DNA of 64,000 nucleotides, taken from positions 1 through 64,000 of the forward strand of contig JASMLH010000006.1 in the NCBI GenBank assembly GCA_030748775.1, read 5' to 3'. A program made the position numbers and the translations under genes. Under the pieces are notes generated by a model, which worked only from the letters and a program-made list of their open reading frames with translations, did no database searches and had not been told where the DNA came from. The DNA is from Candidatus Thalassarchaeaceae archaeon (GTDB lineage: Archaea > Thermoplasmatota > Poseidoniia > Poseidoniales > Thalassarchaeaceae). Positions 36,272-45,593 of the stretch are shown piece by piece. The first letter of the stretch is position 1; the number at the start of each line of letters is the position of its first letter.

Positions 36272-37855
36272 TCAGTGTAGGAACAGTCTGGTTCCCGTGA
36301 AAATCATAGCAATTCCATGCTCATTGGCGGCATCTATTACCTCGTGATCCCGGACTGAGCCTCCTGGCTGGACAATCGATTTCACCCCGACATCATGTGC
36401 TGAGTCTATACTGTCTCGGAAGGGGAAAAATGCGTCGGAGATTAGCATGGAGCCAGCTGATCTCTTACCTGCCCTAGCAGAAGCAATTCTCACCGCCTCG
36501 ACCCTACTTGTTTGTCCTGGCCCGACTCCCACGGTACAGAATCCTGTTTCATTTCTAGAAACAAGCAGAATGGCGTTTGACTTTGTCTCTGCAATAACCA
36601 TGCAACCGAACCTAGCCAAATCCCTGTCAGATTCTTCTATCTGCTTCTCAGTTACTGATGAGCAAGTCGACCAATCGAACGAGGGGGGTCCCTGGGACTG
36701 CGAAAGCCATCCACCGTCTACTTGACGGAGCCTGATTCCATCTTGCTTGGAGTTTATCGGGTCAAGAGACATCATCCTCCTGTTTTTCTTTGTGGAAAGT
36801 ACTTCCAAGGCCTCGGGTTCGTATCCAGGTGCAATCATGCACTCGAAGAAATGCTCGCCAATCTCCAATGCTGTTTCCAGTTGGACCTTTGTGGTGAATG
36901 CGATTACGCATCCGAACGCACTTTCTGGGTCGCTTGAAAGTGCACTCTTCCATGCTCCCAACTGGGATTTATCGATTGATGCCCCACATGGATTTGTATG
37001 TTTCACAATGACACAGGCATGGTTCTCTGGGAACTCAGTCACGAGGGATCTTGTCACTCTCAGAGCTCCATCGAGATCGAGATAGTTATTGTATGAAAGT
37101 GGCTTTCCTCCGCTCTGAGTGGCCAAGGAGAGGCCGGATTTCTCCCTACTAGAGTCTGGATAGAAAGCAGCTGTCTGGTGAGGGTTCTCCCCGTATCGTA
37201 GAGGAGTCCCCTGCCCAGAAGAGACTTGCACTCTTGATGGGGTAACGGAATCCGAGAACCTCCTATCGAGCTCGTTCGAAACTGAGGAATCGTACGAAGC
37301 TGTGCATTGGAACGCTGCCAGTGCAAGCTCCTTCCTCTTTTCGATGCCTATTCCTGTCGGATTACCCTCAGACGCCTTCAGGTCTTCTAGAAATCCCATG
37401 TATTGGCTTGGGTTGGTTAGAACAATTACGTCTTCATGGTTCTTTGCTGCAGACCTGATCATGGTAGGGCCACCGATGTCTATCATCTCGATGAGTTCGG
37501 GAAGAGTTGCTTTTGGCTCTCTTTCGGCCGTATCTTCGAAAGGATATAGATTAATGCAGACCAGGTCAATTGTTCCATAGCCAAGACCTTCCAGTGTTTC
37601 CATGTCTTGCTTGTTCTTTCTTCTTGAAAGAATGCCAGCATGCACTGCGGGGTGTAGAGTCTTGACCCGCCCTTCGAGAACCTCGGGATGATTCGTAATT
37701 TCTGACACATCGGTTACCGCAATTCCAGATTCCCTAAGCGTCCTTGAAGTTCCGCCGGTAGATATGACTTCCCAACCCAAACCCGCCAATTCAGAGGCGA
37801 GTTCGGAAATTCCTGATTTTTCCCAGACGCTAAGAAGTGCGCGAGGGGGGGCCAT
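36272..37855 (-). CDS. purH: Bifunctional AICAR formyltransferase / IMP cyclohydrolase
   Basis: 'ALLSVWEKSGISELASELAGLGWEVISTGGTSRTLRESGIAVTDVSEITNHPEVLEGRVKTLHPAVHAGIL', 'RYGENPHQTAAFY', 'VIVKHTNPCGA', 'SDAFFPFRDSID'. Confidence 0.95.
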   Translation of the reverse strand: MAPPRALLSVWEKSGISELASELAGLGWEVISTGGTSRTLRESGIAVTDVSEITNHPEVLEGRVKTLHPAVHAGILSRRKNKQDMETLEGLGYGTIDLVCINLYPFEDTAEREPKATLPELIEMIDIGGPTMIRSAAKNHEDVIVLTNPSQYMGFLEDLKASEGNPTGIGIEKRKELALAAFQCTASYDSSVSNELDRRFSDSVTPSRVQVSSGQGTPLRYGENPHQTAAFYPDSSREKSGLSLATQSGGKPLSYNNYLDLDGALRVTRSLVTEFPENHACVIVKHTNPCGASIDKSQLGAWKSALSSDPESAFGCVIAFTTKVQLETALEIGEHFFECMIAPGYEPEALEVLSTKKNRRMMSLDPINSKQDGIRLRQVDGGWLSQSQGPPSFDWSTCSSVTEKQIEESDRDLARFGCMVIAETKSNAILLVSRNETGFCTVGVGPGQTSRVEAVRIASARAGKRSAGSMLISDAFFPFRDSIDSAHDVGVKSIVQPGGSVRDHEVIDAANEHGIAMIFTGTRLFLH

Positions 37856-37896
37856 GACTATGCGTTAGTGAGATGGCCTTGAATGGTTCGTGTGGC

Positions 37897-39465
37897 CTAA
37901 TCCCCTCTGGATGAGATGACCTGATCTATCCTGAGCATACTCATCGCGGTCTCAGTTGCTGACTCTAGAGATTTCTCGATGACTGAGCTGGGATGCCAAA
38001 CCCCGTCAACTGCCCATGTCTTTCCATCTGGTGAGACGCCCATTGGTTCAGTCCCGTCCCTAGCCGAGGCACGAAGTTCCAGCACCCTATCGAGTGGATC
38101 GCCCCCTCCATTTTCTGCCAGAGTAGCGGGTATCGTCTCTAGTGCCCTTGCAAATGCCTCCATGGCAAGCCTCTCTCTGCCCCCCTGCGCATCGGATGCA
38201 TCGCGGACTGCCTGGGCCATCCTACAATGAGTTGCGCCAGCACCCGGAAGGACTGTCTCGCCCATAGCAAGGGAGGTGGCCCTCAAAGAGTCGTGCAGTC
38301 CTCTGATTACCTCCTCGGTTCCCGTCTCGCCGGCTCCGCCGACCTCGATGGTCACTACCGATGGACTGGGGCAATCTTCAATCCTTATGATGTCCTCAAC
38401 GCTATCTGACTCCTGTTTTCTCTCCCAGGAGATTTTTCCGCATTTGCCAAGGTCTCCTGTTTCGATATCCATGGGTGATTCTACAATCCTCGCCCCCAGA
38501 GTATCTGCTGCGTTTCTAATCTCACTAGAGTCAAGATCTCCGATAGCTAGTATACCACTGTCTGAGAGTTGGTGGAGAATGTCACGGTCTATTTCACCGG
38601 AACATAGAATGGCCATTGCCCCACTATCAATTATACAGTTACAAATCTCATCCTTGCGTTGAGACTCCGCCTCTATGAACAAGTCAAGCTGACCAGAATT
38701 GGAAATTTTAACCTCTGCGTCGCGAGTAAGTTCTCTTATCTTCAGATCACCATCGAAGCAAGCTACTCGAGCATCTTTCAGGTTGTTTGGAAGCCCATCC
38801 ATTTGCACCCTCCGCCTGAATGTAAATCCCCTCACTAAACGTGAGTTCCGAAGTCCCCCGGTTCCCGTCTTAAACATACAAACGTGCTCGGCAGAAGCCT
38901 CGCCTCTGTTTTGATACACCGTCTCTAGGGCTTCTACAATTATCGGGGAGAAGTGGTCCAGTGCAGACTCTGCCCCCTTGCCTCTGAGGGCTGTTTCCGA
39001 AACGGCCTCAATCTGGCGTTCATCTGGCTCTATTGCGTCGGCATTTGCCTTTTTTCTTGCGGCCTCCAGAGCAAGGGAATATCCCTCTATTAGGGTAAGT
39101 GGATGAAGCCCCTTCCGAAGAAGATTGTTTGCCTCAATGAGCAATGAGCCACATATCAGCATCGTTGTAGTTACTCCGTCTCCGCAGCTCTCTTCCTGGG
39201 ACTCTGCCATAGACACCATCATCTTCGCTGCTGGATGCCGGACGAGCAGCTCTGCCACAATCTTCGCACCGTCATTAGTTACCGCTGTTGTTCCATCCGT
39301 TTTGTAGAGCATCTTATCCAGTCCACGTGGTCCGAATGTGGGCTTTAATAAATCAGAAAATACACGGGCTGCGATGATTAGTTTCTCTTGGACCTCGGTT
39401 CCACTAGTGACGTTGGTGTGCTCGGGAAGAATGGTAACTCTGGGCCTATCGGTTCCCTCGCTCAT
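37897..39465 (-). CDS. Group II chaperonin (thermosome) subunit, divergent paralogue
   Basis: 'LKPTFGPRGLDKMLYKTDGTTAVTNDGAKIVAEL...HPAAKMMVSMAESQEESCGDGVTTTMLICGSLL', 'VLPGAGATHCRM', 'SATETAMSMLRIDQVI'; deviates from GDGTTT and PGGGA. Confidence 0.92.
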   Translation of the reverse strand: MSEGTDRPRVTILPEHTNVTSGTEVQEKLIIAARVFSDLLKPTFGPRGLDKMLYKTDGTTAVTNDGAKIVAELLVRHPAAKMMVSMAESQEESCGDGVTTTMLICGSLLIEANNLLRKGLHPLTLIEGYSLALEAARKKANADAIEPDERQIEAVSETALRGKGAESALDHFSPIIVEALETVYQNRGEASAEHVCMFKTGTGGLRNSRLVRGFTFRRRVQMDGLPNNLKDARVACFDGDLKIRELTRDAEVKISNSGQLDLFIEAESQRKDEICNCIIDSGAMAILCSGEIDRDILHQLSDSGILAIGDLDSSEIRNAADTLGARIVESPMDIETGDLGKCGKISWERKQESDSVEDIIRIEDCPSPSVVTIEVGGAGETGTEEVIRGLHDSLRATSLAMGETVLPGAGATHCRMAQAVRDASDAQGGRERLAMEAFARALETIPATLAENGGGDPLDRVLELRASARDGTEPMGVSPDGKTWAVDGVWHPSSVIEKSLESATETAMSMLRIDQVISSRGD

Positions 39466-39468
39466 GCA

Positions 39469-39480
39469 TTACGGGCGTAA
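39469..39480. promoter_or_regulatory. 12-bp palindrome TTACG-GG-CGTAA 4 nt upstream of the chaperonin start codon
   Basis: Read directly in the divergent intergenic region 39466-39571. Confidence 0.35.
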
Positions 39481-39571
39481 CAGGCTGACATGAATGCTTT
39501 GAGGGTGCAATTCGTTCCCTGGTCTCTGCTTCATGGCGAACTTCTATGTCATACATGATTGACGATAATAC

Positions 39572-40522
39572 GTGGGAATAGGAAGTCGGGCCTTCTCTGT
39601 TTCGATTTTGCTTGCAGTATCATTGCTAGCCTATCCAATATCATCCGCACAGCAAATCTTCCCCTCAATTGAATTGGACTGTCTGGAGTCGGAAGTAGAG
39701 TTTGATCTTCCGGATTCCGAGGTTTCAACAGTTCAATGTTCAGTGGAGAATCCCCACACTTACTCAGAAAAGGTAGAGTTGGACTATGACTCTGCAGACA
39801 TCATAGTTTCTGGACCCGATTCTATATCGGTGGAAGGCGGGGGCAAGGAGTCCTTTGAAGTCAGCATGAGGGCAGGCAACTCAGTCTATTATGGAAACCA
39901 TGAGGTTAACGTATCGGCTCATGTAACCGAAGCTGGAGGGGTCCCTGTCGGAATAATAACCGATTCAGAGGAGGTTGTGATTACTGCATTGGTCCCTGAG
40001 TGGATATCATGTGACGCGAACTATGGAATCGGGACTCTGACTGTCGAGGCAGGGCAAGATGCTGCTTTCTCCGCATCATACTCTTGTGAGGGCAACAAAA
40101 ACCAGAGTCTGGATGTGGAGCTTCACTTGGTCTCAGAGGGAGCCTCCCAGGAATCAATGTGGCCCTCTGGATTCAATGACATAAGCAGCCAAGATTGCAG
40201 TGTGGAAATCTCGGGTGGTGACGGGGTCGTCAATTGTCAATTCATAGTGACAACGCCCCCGAATCTTGAAGACTCCTGGAGTGGTTGCATAGTGCTGTTG
40301 GATGAGAGGTCTATGAGCTCATTGTCATGTGAAGTAGAGGACTCTCTGGAGTTCGTTGTCAATTCCAAGGAGTCTGGAATAGGGGATATTGGGATAGGAG
40401 GCAATGGTAGCATTTTCGAGGATTTGGGCGTGTCCGAAGAATCGGGACTTTACCTGATAGGAGCGGGAGTGGTGGTGCTTTGTGCTATTGGCCTTGGATT
40501 CTATTTCAGAAGAAGGGGCTAG
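39572..40522 (+). CDS. Secreted protein with Ig-like region and C-terminal TM anchor
   Basis: GTG start; signal peptide 'VSILLAVSLLAYPISSAQ'; C-terminal TM 'LYLIGAGVVVLCAIGLGFYFRRRG'. Confidence 0.75.
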   Translation: MGIGSRAFSVSILLAVSLLAYPISSAQQIFPSIELDCLESEVEFDLPDSEVSTVQCSVENPHTYSEKVELDYDSADIIVSGPDSISVEGGGKESFEVSMRAGNSVYYGNHEVNVSAHVTEAGGVPVGIITDSEEVVITALVPEWISCDANYGIGTLTVEAGQDAAFSASYSCEGNKNQSLDVELHLVSEGASQESMWPSGFNDISSQDCSVEISGGDGVVNCQFIVTTPPNLEDSWSGCIVLLDERSMSSLSCEVEDSLEFVVNSKESGIGDIGIGGNGSIFEDLGVSEESGLYLIGAGVVVLCAIGLGFYFRRRG

Positions 40523-40845
40523 CCCAATACGGCTACCAACCACCGTATGGAAAGCGAAGAGGTCAGGGCTAGAGGCACGGACGCACTAGTTGAGAAGTTG
40601 AATGATTCTGTGAAGATGTAGAACTGTAGGACTGTTAGAGCTAGAATTATGGAGGCGTCGATGGCCATCGGCTTTCCTATTCCCGAGTGGTGCAAGATAT
40701 GGGACCTCTCTCTGATTGCAACGATTGCTATTGCGATTGAGAATGCTAGAATTGCATGGCCCAAAACCCAACCTACCGTCTCTCCAAAGACATCGACTAT
40801 ATCATTCTGGAACCGTCCCAACACCATCGCAGCGAAGTCGACCAT
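40519..40845 (-). CDS. Small membrane protein (about 3 TM)
   Basis: 108-aa hydrophobic ORF convergent with the upstream gene. Confidence 0.5.
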   Translation of the reverse strand: MVDFAAMVLGRFQNDIVDVFGETVGWVLGHAILAFSIAIAIVAIRERSHILHHSGIGKPMAIDASIILALTVLQFYIFTESFNFSTSASVPLALTSSLSIRWLVAVLG

Positions 40846-40892
40846 GGAGGTGGGCGGGGTTGGAGATTCTTGAACTGTGCGAGTAGGGGAAA

Positions 40893-41540
40893 TCAGTTCT
40901 TTCGTAGAATGAACTGCCCCCCGATTATCTTGTGAATCTTGACGTCGTTTTCACTAACGAAATCAGAAACTGCCTCCTTAACCGGGATTTGTTTTGCATC
41001 TTCTCTAGAAGGCTGGAGGTAGTCGTCACCAGTTAGGTATCCCCCTGTTTTGACCTTAGGCAGGTATAGCTCCAAATCCAACCTAACGAAATCATAGTCG
41101 TGGTTACCATCGACATACACCCAATCAAAGAAGTCATCTGGGAAATCGGCGTGGGCTATTTCTGAGCGGCCTCTATGCAAAGAAACCTCGGTGTTTTCGG
41201 AGAACCTTTCTCTTACGGAGGTAAAAATCTCATCCATATCTGACTGGTCAGACGCCTTAGTTCCACCATACCAGCGAGTAGGGAAATTTGGTTGGAATTC
41301 CCATGGATCAATTAGATGCAATTCTGCTGGTTTCGTAATTTCTAGAATTCTCTTGGAAAAGTCTCCTTTCCAGACTCCTATCTCAGCACATATTGACCCC
41401 TTTGGCATCATCTTCAGAAGACGTTTTCTGTGGTCTGTGATGAAAGAGAAAATTCCAGTCAGCCCCCTAATGTCAAATGCGAACAACAATTTGGGTGGGG
41501 GTTCGATTATCAAGTCTTTCAGTTCTACATTACGCGACAC
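40893..41540 (-). CDS. Class I SAM-dependent methyltransferase (Methyltransf_24-like)
   Basis: 'GSICAEIGVWKGDFSKRILEITKPAELHLIDPWEF', 'FFDWVYVDGNHDYDFVRLDLELYLPKVKTGGYLTGDDY'. Confidence 0.85.
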   Translation of the reverse strand: MSRNVELKDLIIEPPPKLLFAFDIRGLTGIFSFITDHRKRLLKMMPKGSICAEIGVWKGDFSKRILEITKPAELHLIDPWEFQPNFPTRWYGGTKASDQSDMDEIFTSVRERFSENTEVSLHRGRSEIAHADFPDDFFDWVYVDGNHDYDFVRLDLELYLPKVKTGGYLTGDDYLQPSREDAKQIPVKEAVSDFVSENDVKIHKIIGGQFILRKN

Positions 41541-41568
41541 TAATTACCACGGTTCTCCTGCAGGAGTC

Positions 41569-42384
41569 ATGAAATCGGAGGTCGATGTGGTAATTCCAAC
41601 TTTCAGGAGACCCGATGCATTGGCAGCTTGTCTGAAGTCCTTAGAGAGGCAGGCGGTCCAACCACGCTCGATAGAGGTCGTTGACGACTCAGACACTAAT
41701 CACGGTCCGGGAATTTCAAGAAACATTGGTTGGCGGAGGGGTTCTGGAAAAATAGTTGCATTCATCGATGACGATTGCTTGGCGGATGAAGGTTGGATTG
41801 AGCAAATCCAATCAGTCTTTGATGTATACGATATCGGGGGAATTGAGGGTGGCATTACAACCACAAACACTTCGGGAGAAGTGGTCGACTTCAATCCCTC
41901 CAACCGGTTCAAGTGGGATCGCTTCAAAACTGCAAACATGGCCATCAGGAGGGACGTCCTGGAGGAAATTGGCGGATTCGACGAGAGGTACTTCCTTCAC
42001 CGGGAGGATACCGATGTCGCTTGGAGAGTAATTGACTCGGGGCATAGGATGATCTGGGTACCGGAATGCAGGGTTCACCACCCAGAACCTATTGGGATTC
42101 ACGGTGCTGTCTACGGGGCATATCCTCGCTCGGAGCAACTTCTATACCACTGCAATCCAAAGAAATTCGTTGAGTGCGCAGCATCAATGATTTCTAGAGA
42201 AAGCGTGAGAAATGGAAAATTGTGGAAGTTGCAAAGAGATATGCGGTCACTCCAGAAGCCACCAGACGTAAAGCCGCTGTCAAGACTGCAGTCCTGGTCC
42301 CTATGGTCCCGAGCATGGATTGTTGCAGTTTTCTGGCTCCTTAGGAAACACACCCTTGGAGAGCCAAAGAGTTCCTTCCACTGA
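41569..42384 (+). CDS. Family 2 glycosyltransferase
   Basis: From ATG 41569: MKSEVDVVIPTFRRPDALAACLKSLERQ...'IVAFIDDDCLADEGWIEQI', 'NMAIRRDVLEEIGGFDERYFLHREDTDVAWRVIDSG'. Confidence 0.9.
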   Translation: MKSEVDVVIPTFRRPDALAACLKSLERQAVQPRSIEVVDDSDTNHGPGISRNIGWRRGSGKIVAFIDDDCLADEGWIEQIQSVFDVYDIGGIEGGITTTNTSGEVVDFNPSNRFKWDRFKTANMAIRRDVLEEIGGFDERYFLHREDTDVAWRVIDSGHRMIWVPECRVHHPEPIGIHGAVYGAYPRSEQLLYHCNPKKFVECAASMISRESVRNGKLWKLQRDMRSLQKPPDVKPLSRLQSWSLWSRAWIVAVFWLLRKHTLGEPKSSFH

Positions 42385-42407
42385 TTTGAATGAGGCATTC
42401 TGGAAAA

Positions 42408-43121
42408 TCAGTCCCTCTTGTCCTCAAACTCGTAACCAAATCTATCAATCTCCCAATGACAATGTTTAGCAATCAACGAAACCGATGAGTCGTCGTACAT
42501 CAAGGAGTAATGTTCTCGGTTCTTGCGGGAGTCTGACTTAGCCCGTGGGAGTTTTACTCTTCCTAGACCTAGTGAGTCCAAGAGCTCGGGCCACTCCTCT
42601 TTCAGATTCTCGAACCTGATGAAACGATCTATTGCTGGTTTGTCGCCAAGCATGAAAATTGAGGTGTTAGTAATTCGATCTGGGGAGGTCTGAATGAGAA
42701 AATCAGCGAATGTTAGTGTTTCGGGCAGACCTGGCATTCCATGTCCATACTTGTTGAAGTAGAAGAGTGAAACAGCCCTATCCCATGGATTTCTTACAAC
42801 GCAGAACTTGTAGTATTCATCGAAGGTCTTGGCATCTAGGCGCCTACTCAGAAGTTTCGCTGGTGTGTGATTGAAATGGTGAGCCGGGCCGCCTCCTCTT
42901 AGTCTGAACCATAGATCCCATTTCCTGTACATAGTTAGCGGAATTTGCGTATTCTGACTCCCTCTGTAGCCCAAATCCACCCTCATTTTCTCTTCGGATG
43001 GAGCAATTTGAGTGATTATGTCCTCTGGTCCGCAGTGCTTCGAGAGGGCGATTTCGATACTCGAACCTGCAGTCTTCCTAGTCTTCAGGAAGATGAATCT
43101 ATTCTTATGCGAGACTATCAT
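42408..43121 (-). CDS. Sulfotransferase family protein
   Basis: 5'-PSB-like loop 'FIFLKTRKTAGSSIEIAL' and 3'-PB-like 'FCVVRNPWDRAVSLFYF'. Confidence 0.87.
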   Translation of the reverse strand: MIVSHKNRFIFLKTRKTAGSSIEIALSKHCGPEDIITQIAPSEEKMRVDLGYRGSQNTQIPLTMYRKWDLWFRLRGGGPAHHFNHTPAKLLSRRLDAKTFDEYYKFCVVRNPWDRAVSLFYFNKYGHGMPGLPETLTFADFLIQTSPDRITNTSIFMLGDKPAIDRFIRFENLKEEWPELLDSLGLGRVKLPRAKSDSRKNREHYSLMYDDSSVSLIAKHCHWEIDRFGYEFEDKRD

Positions 43122-43185
43122 TCACACCACTAGTTACCATCTGGAAAAAGAGTCAATCTTTCTAAATGTGTTTGTAGGTTCTTGA

Positions 43186-43216
43186 CTATATAAACAAGGT
43201 AGAGTGTGGGACTCTA
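43186..43216 (+). promoter_or_regulatory. TATA box (ctatataaac) followed by inverted repeat TAGAGT-GTGGG-ACTCTA at the expected TSS of the 43247 gene
   Basis: Read directly: ttgactatataaacaaggtagagtgtgggactctacattggg. Confidence 0.6.
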
Positions 43217-43246
43217 CATTGGGTTCAATCTTAGAGAAGAAGCAAT

Positions 43247-44194
43247 ATGCATCAGAGTTGGGGGCTGCTCGTGGGTTCCGTAATTGGCGTTGATGATGCC
43301 CGATGGATGCTGGATAATTCTGGATTGGCGGGATTGGAAAGGATCGAGCCCCTTGAAGGGGGCTGGGACAACACTAGCGTTCTACTGACCCTAAAAGACG
43401 GGGGCTTTGTGGTTCTCAAAGCGTGGTTCGCGAATACGGTAGAAGAGGTGGCGAGAGTCATTGAACGACACTGTCACTTGGACTCACATGGCATCCCCAC
43501 CCCGGTTCCATTTAGACTAGAGGGAGGGAGGATGCTAGCAGAGAAGGACGGAGTGGCATGGACGTTGCTTCCGTACTTCTCAGGGGGAATTCTCGACTCT
43601 GATGAAGAGTCCCTGAGAAGCCTGGGGGAGGTCCAGGCAAAGATGCACATGGTTCCAACCAGTGAGTGTTTCCCTGATGTTTACACAATGGGATTCGGGC
43701 TCTTCGAACAGATATTGAGTATTGGAGGTGAATGGGAGAGTCATCCATTCCTGGAATTACTCGAGAACGAGGTTCCTGCACTGAGAGAAGGGGTTTCTCC
43801 AGAACTTCCGTCAGGGATTCTGCATGGGGATTTGTTCCCGGACAACGTAATCGGTTCGGGAGGGGAGGTATCGGCAATTCTCGACTTGGAGGAGGCTTGG
43901 ATTGGTCCTCTGGCATTCGACTTAGCGATGTCTTTCGTTGGTTTCGGGTGGGAGGATGGCAGACCCGTCGAAAGTCGATGGGTGGCGCTCGTAGAAGGCT
44001 ACCAGTCGGTAAGGAGCCTGACTTCGGCCGAGGTGTCTGCACTGCCTGTCTTGCACCGCTATTCCACGCTATCCATTGCATGCTGGAGATTCTGGAAGCA
44101 CAATATCAGTATTCCAGACTATTCTCTGTCGGATAGGTACCGTGAGATGGTTGATAGGTTGAAGGTCGACTTCGACCTCAGGGGGGCCTTCTGA
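43247..44194 (+). CDS. Phosphotransferase (APH / type II homoserine-kinase-like) family
   Basis: 'LEGGWDNTSVLLTLKDGGFVVLKAW', 'GILHGDLFPDNVIGSGGEVSAILDLEEAWIGPLAFDLA'. Confidence 0.85.
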   Translation: MHQSWGLLVGSVIGVDDARWMLDNSGLAGLERIEPLEGGWDNTSVLLTLKDGGFVVLKAWFANTVEEVARVIERHCHLDSHGIPTPVPFRLEGGRMLAEKDGVAWTLLPYFSGGILDSDEESLRSLGEVQAKMHMVPTSECFPDVYTMGFGLFEQILSIGGEWESHPFLELLENEVPALREGVSPELPSGILHGDLFPDNVIGSGGEVSAILDLEEAWIGPLAFDLAMSFVGFGWEDGRPVESRWVALVEGYQSVRSLTSAEVSALPVLHRYSTLSIACWRFWKHNISIPDYSLSDRYREMVDRLKVDFDLRGAF

Positions 44195-44673
44195 TGAGCG
44201 GGATTGTGCACTCGGTGAACATCAGCTCTGGGGGGGTTCCCAAGTCCCCGATCGATTCGGCGCACGTTAGTGAAGAAGGAGTCGAGGGGGACTTCAACAG
44301 GTTCCGAGACGGGAATAGAGGGGGCGATCCGGATCGTGCCGTGTGCATCTTCTCGATTGAGAGAATCGAGTCTCTCAAGGAAGAGGGGCATCCCATAGAA
44401 GTGGGTTCAACTGGAGAGAACCTCACAATTCGGGGTGTCGAGTGGGGCTCTCTGAAGGTGGGAGCTATTCTTGAGATAGGGGATACATCCCTGGAACTGA
44501 GCGAGCCGTGTGCCCCCTGCAGCAAGATAGGTGGATCATTCTTGGAACGCCGTTTCGCGAGGGTTGACCACAATCAGGAGTTCGGCTGGTCGAGGTGGCT
44601 CGCCCGAGTGCTGCGAGAAGGCACTGTTTCCGTAGGGGATTCCGTAGATATCGTTTTTACAGGGAAGGACTAA
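44194..44673 (+). CDS. MOSC domain protein
   Basis: 'GIVHSVNISSGGVPKSPIDSAHVSEEGVEGDFNRF', 'VGSTGENLTIRGVEWGSLKVGAILEIGDTSLELSEPCAPCSKI'; start overlaps upstream stop (TGATG). Confidence 0.88.
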   Translation: MSGIVHSVNISSGGVPKSPIDSAHVSEEGVEGDFNRFRDGNRGGDPDRAVCIFSIERIESLKEEGHPIEVGSTGENLTIRGVEWGSLKVGAILEIGDTSLELSEPCAPCSKIGGSFLERRFARVDHNQEFGWSRWLARVLREGTVSVGDSVDIVFTGKD

Positions 44674-44682
44674 GGTGATTGC

Positions 44683-45579
44683 ATGATGATGAACAGTAGG
44701 GGCACTCGTGTCGGTTTCTGGAATAGAATATCAAGAGGATGGAAGGTTACAAAACTCGGAATGGCAGTAATCAGGGCTGACCCTGAACTGATGGTCTACA
44801 CCTTTCTGTCTGCAGTTCTCTCAATTTTCGCGATTGGTGCGGCTATCTCGGGATCTATTGGCCTAGAGGCCATCACCCAATCTGAAGCAACAACTAACGA
44901 AGAGGGTGCCAACTTAGTCGATGCAGGTCACCTGGCCATCTGGTTCGCATTCTACCTAGTCATCTCGGTAATCACCGTCTTCTGGAATGCAGCAATTATA
45001 GCCAGCGCATACGAGCGCATGACCACCGGTACCAATCCCAGTTTCTCTTACGGAATCAGGCAGGCGATGAAGTGCCTGCCCCAGATTCTGGTATGGGGGG
45101 TTATATCAGGAACAGTCGGGTTGTTTCTGCAAATACTGGAGGGCATCTCCAGAAACCCTGAATCCCCTATCCCCCTGAGAGTAGTTACAGGATTCGCCTC
45201 GTTCATACTAGGCATAGCCTGGTGGGTTGTCACCTTCTTCGTGATTCCAGTGATTGTGCTAGAGAGGGCGGGGGTATTAGAGGGAATGAACCAGAGCCCC
45301 AAGCTGTTCAAGAAGACATGGGGGGAGGACATTGTGTCCCACGTAGGGACAGGCCTACTGCTGACCCTCGTCATTTTCGTCCTGTTCCTTGTTTTCGTCC
45401 CGATAATGAGCGTGGGCGGATCGGTGGCGGTCCTAGGCGCAGTCGCACTGGTTTTGTCGGTGCTTCTGACTGCCCTCTTCTTCACTACAGTGGAGGCCGT
45501 CAACAGGGCATCACTCTACTATTACGCAAAGACAGGTGAGGCTCCCCCTATGGCGCAAAAGTACGGACTGAGCTTCTGA
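44683..45579 (+). CDS. Multi-pass membrane protein (DUF6159-like)
   Basis: 298 aa with about 5-6 TM helices; 'RISRGWKVTKLGMAVIRADPELMVYTFLSAV'. Confidence 0.75.
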   Translation: MMMNSRGTRVGFWNRISRGWKVTKLGMAVIRADPELMVYTFLSAVLSIFAIGAAISGSIGLEAITQSEATTNEEGANLVDAGHLAIWFAFYLVISVITVFWNAAIIASAYERMTTGTNPSFSYGIRQAMKCLPQILVWGVISGTVGLFLQILEGISRNPESPIPLRVVTGFASFILGIAWWVVTFFVIPVIVLERAGVLEGMNQSPKLFKKTWGEDIVSHVGTGLLLTLVIFVLFLVFVPIMSVGGSVAVLGAVALVLSVLLTALFFTTVEAVNRASLYYYAKTGEAPPMAQKYGLSF

Positions 45580-45593
45580 AATCGGGGGATGCT

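Noticed and set aside
41191-41568. N-terminal 126 aa of the glycosyltransferase ORF
   Set aside because: Antisense to the methyltransferase; glycosyltransferase homology starts at ATG 41569.
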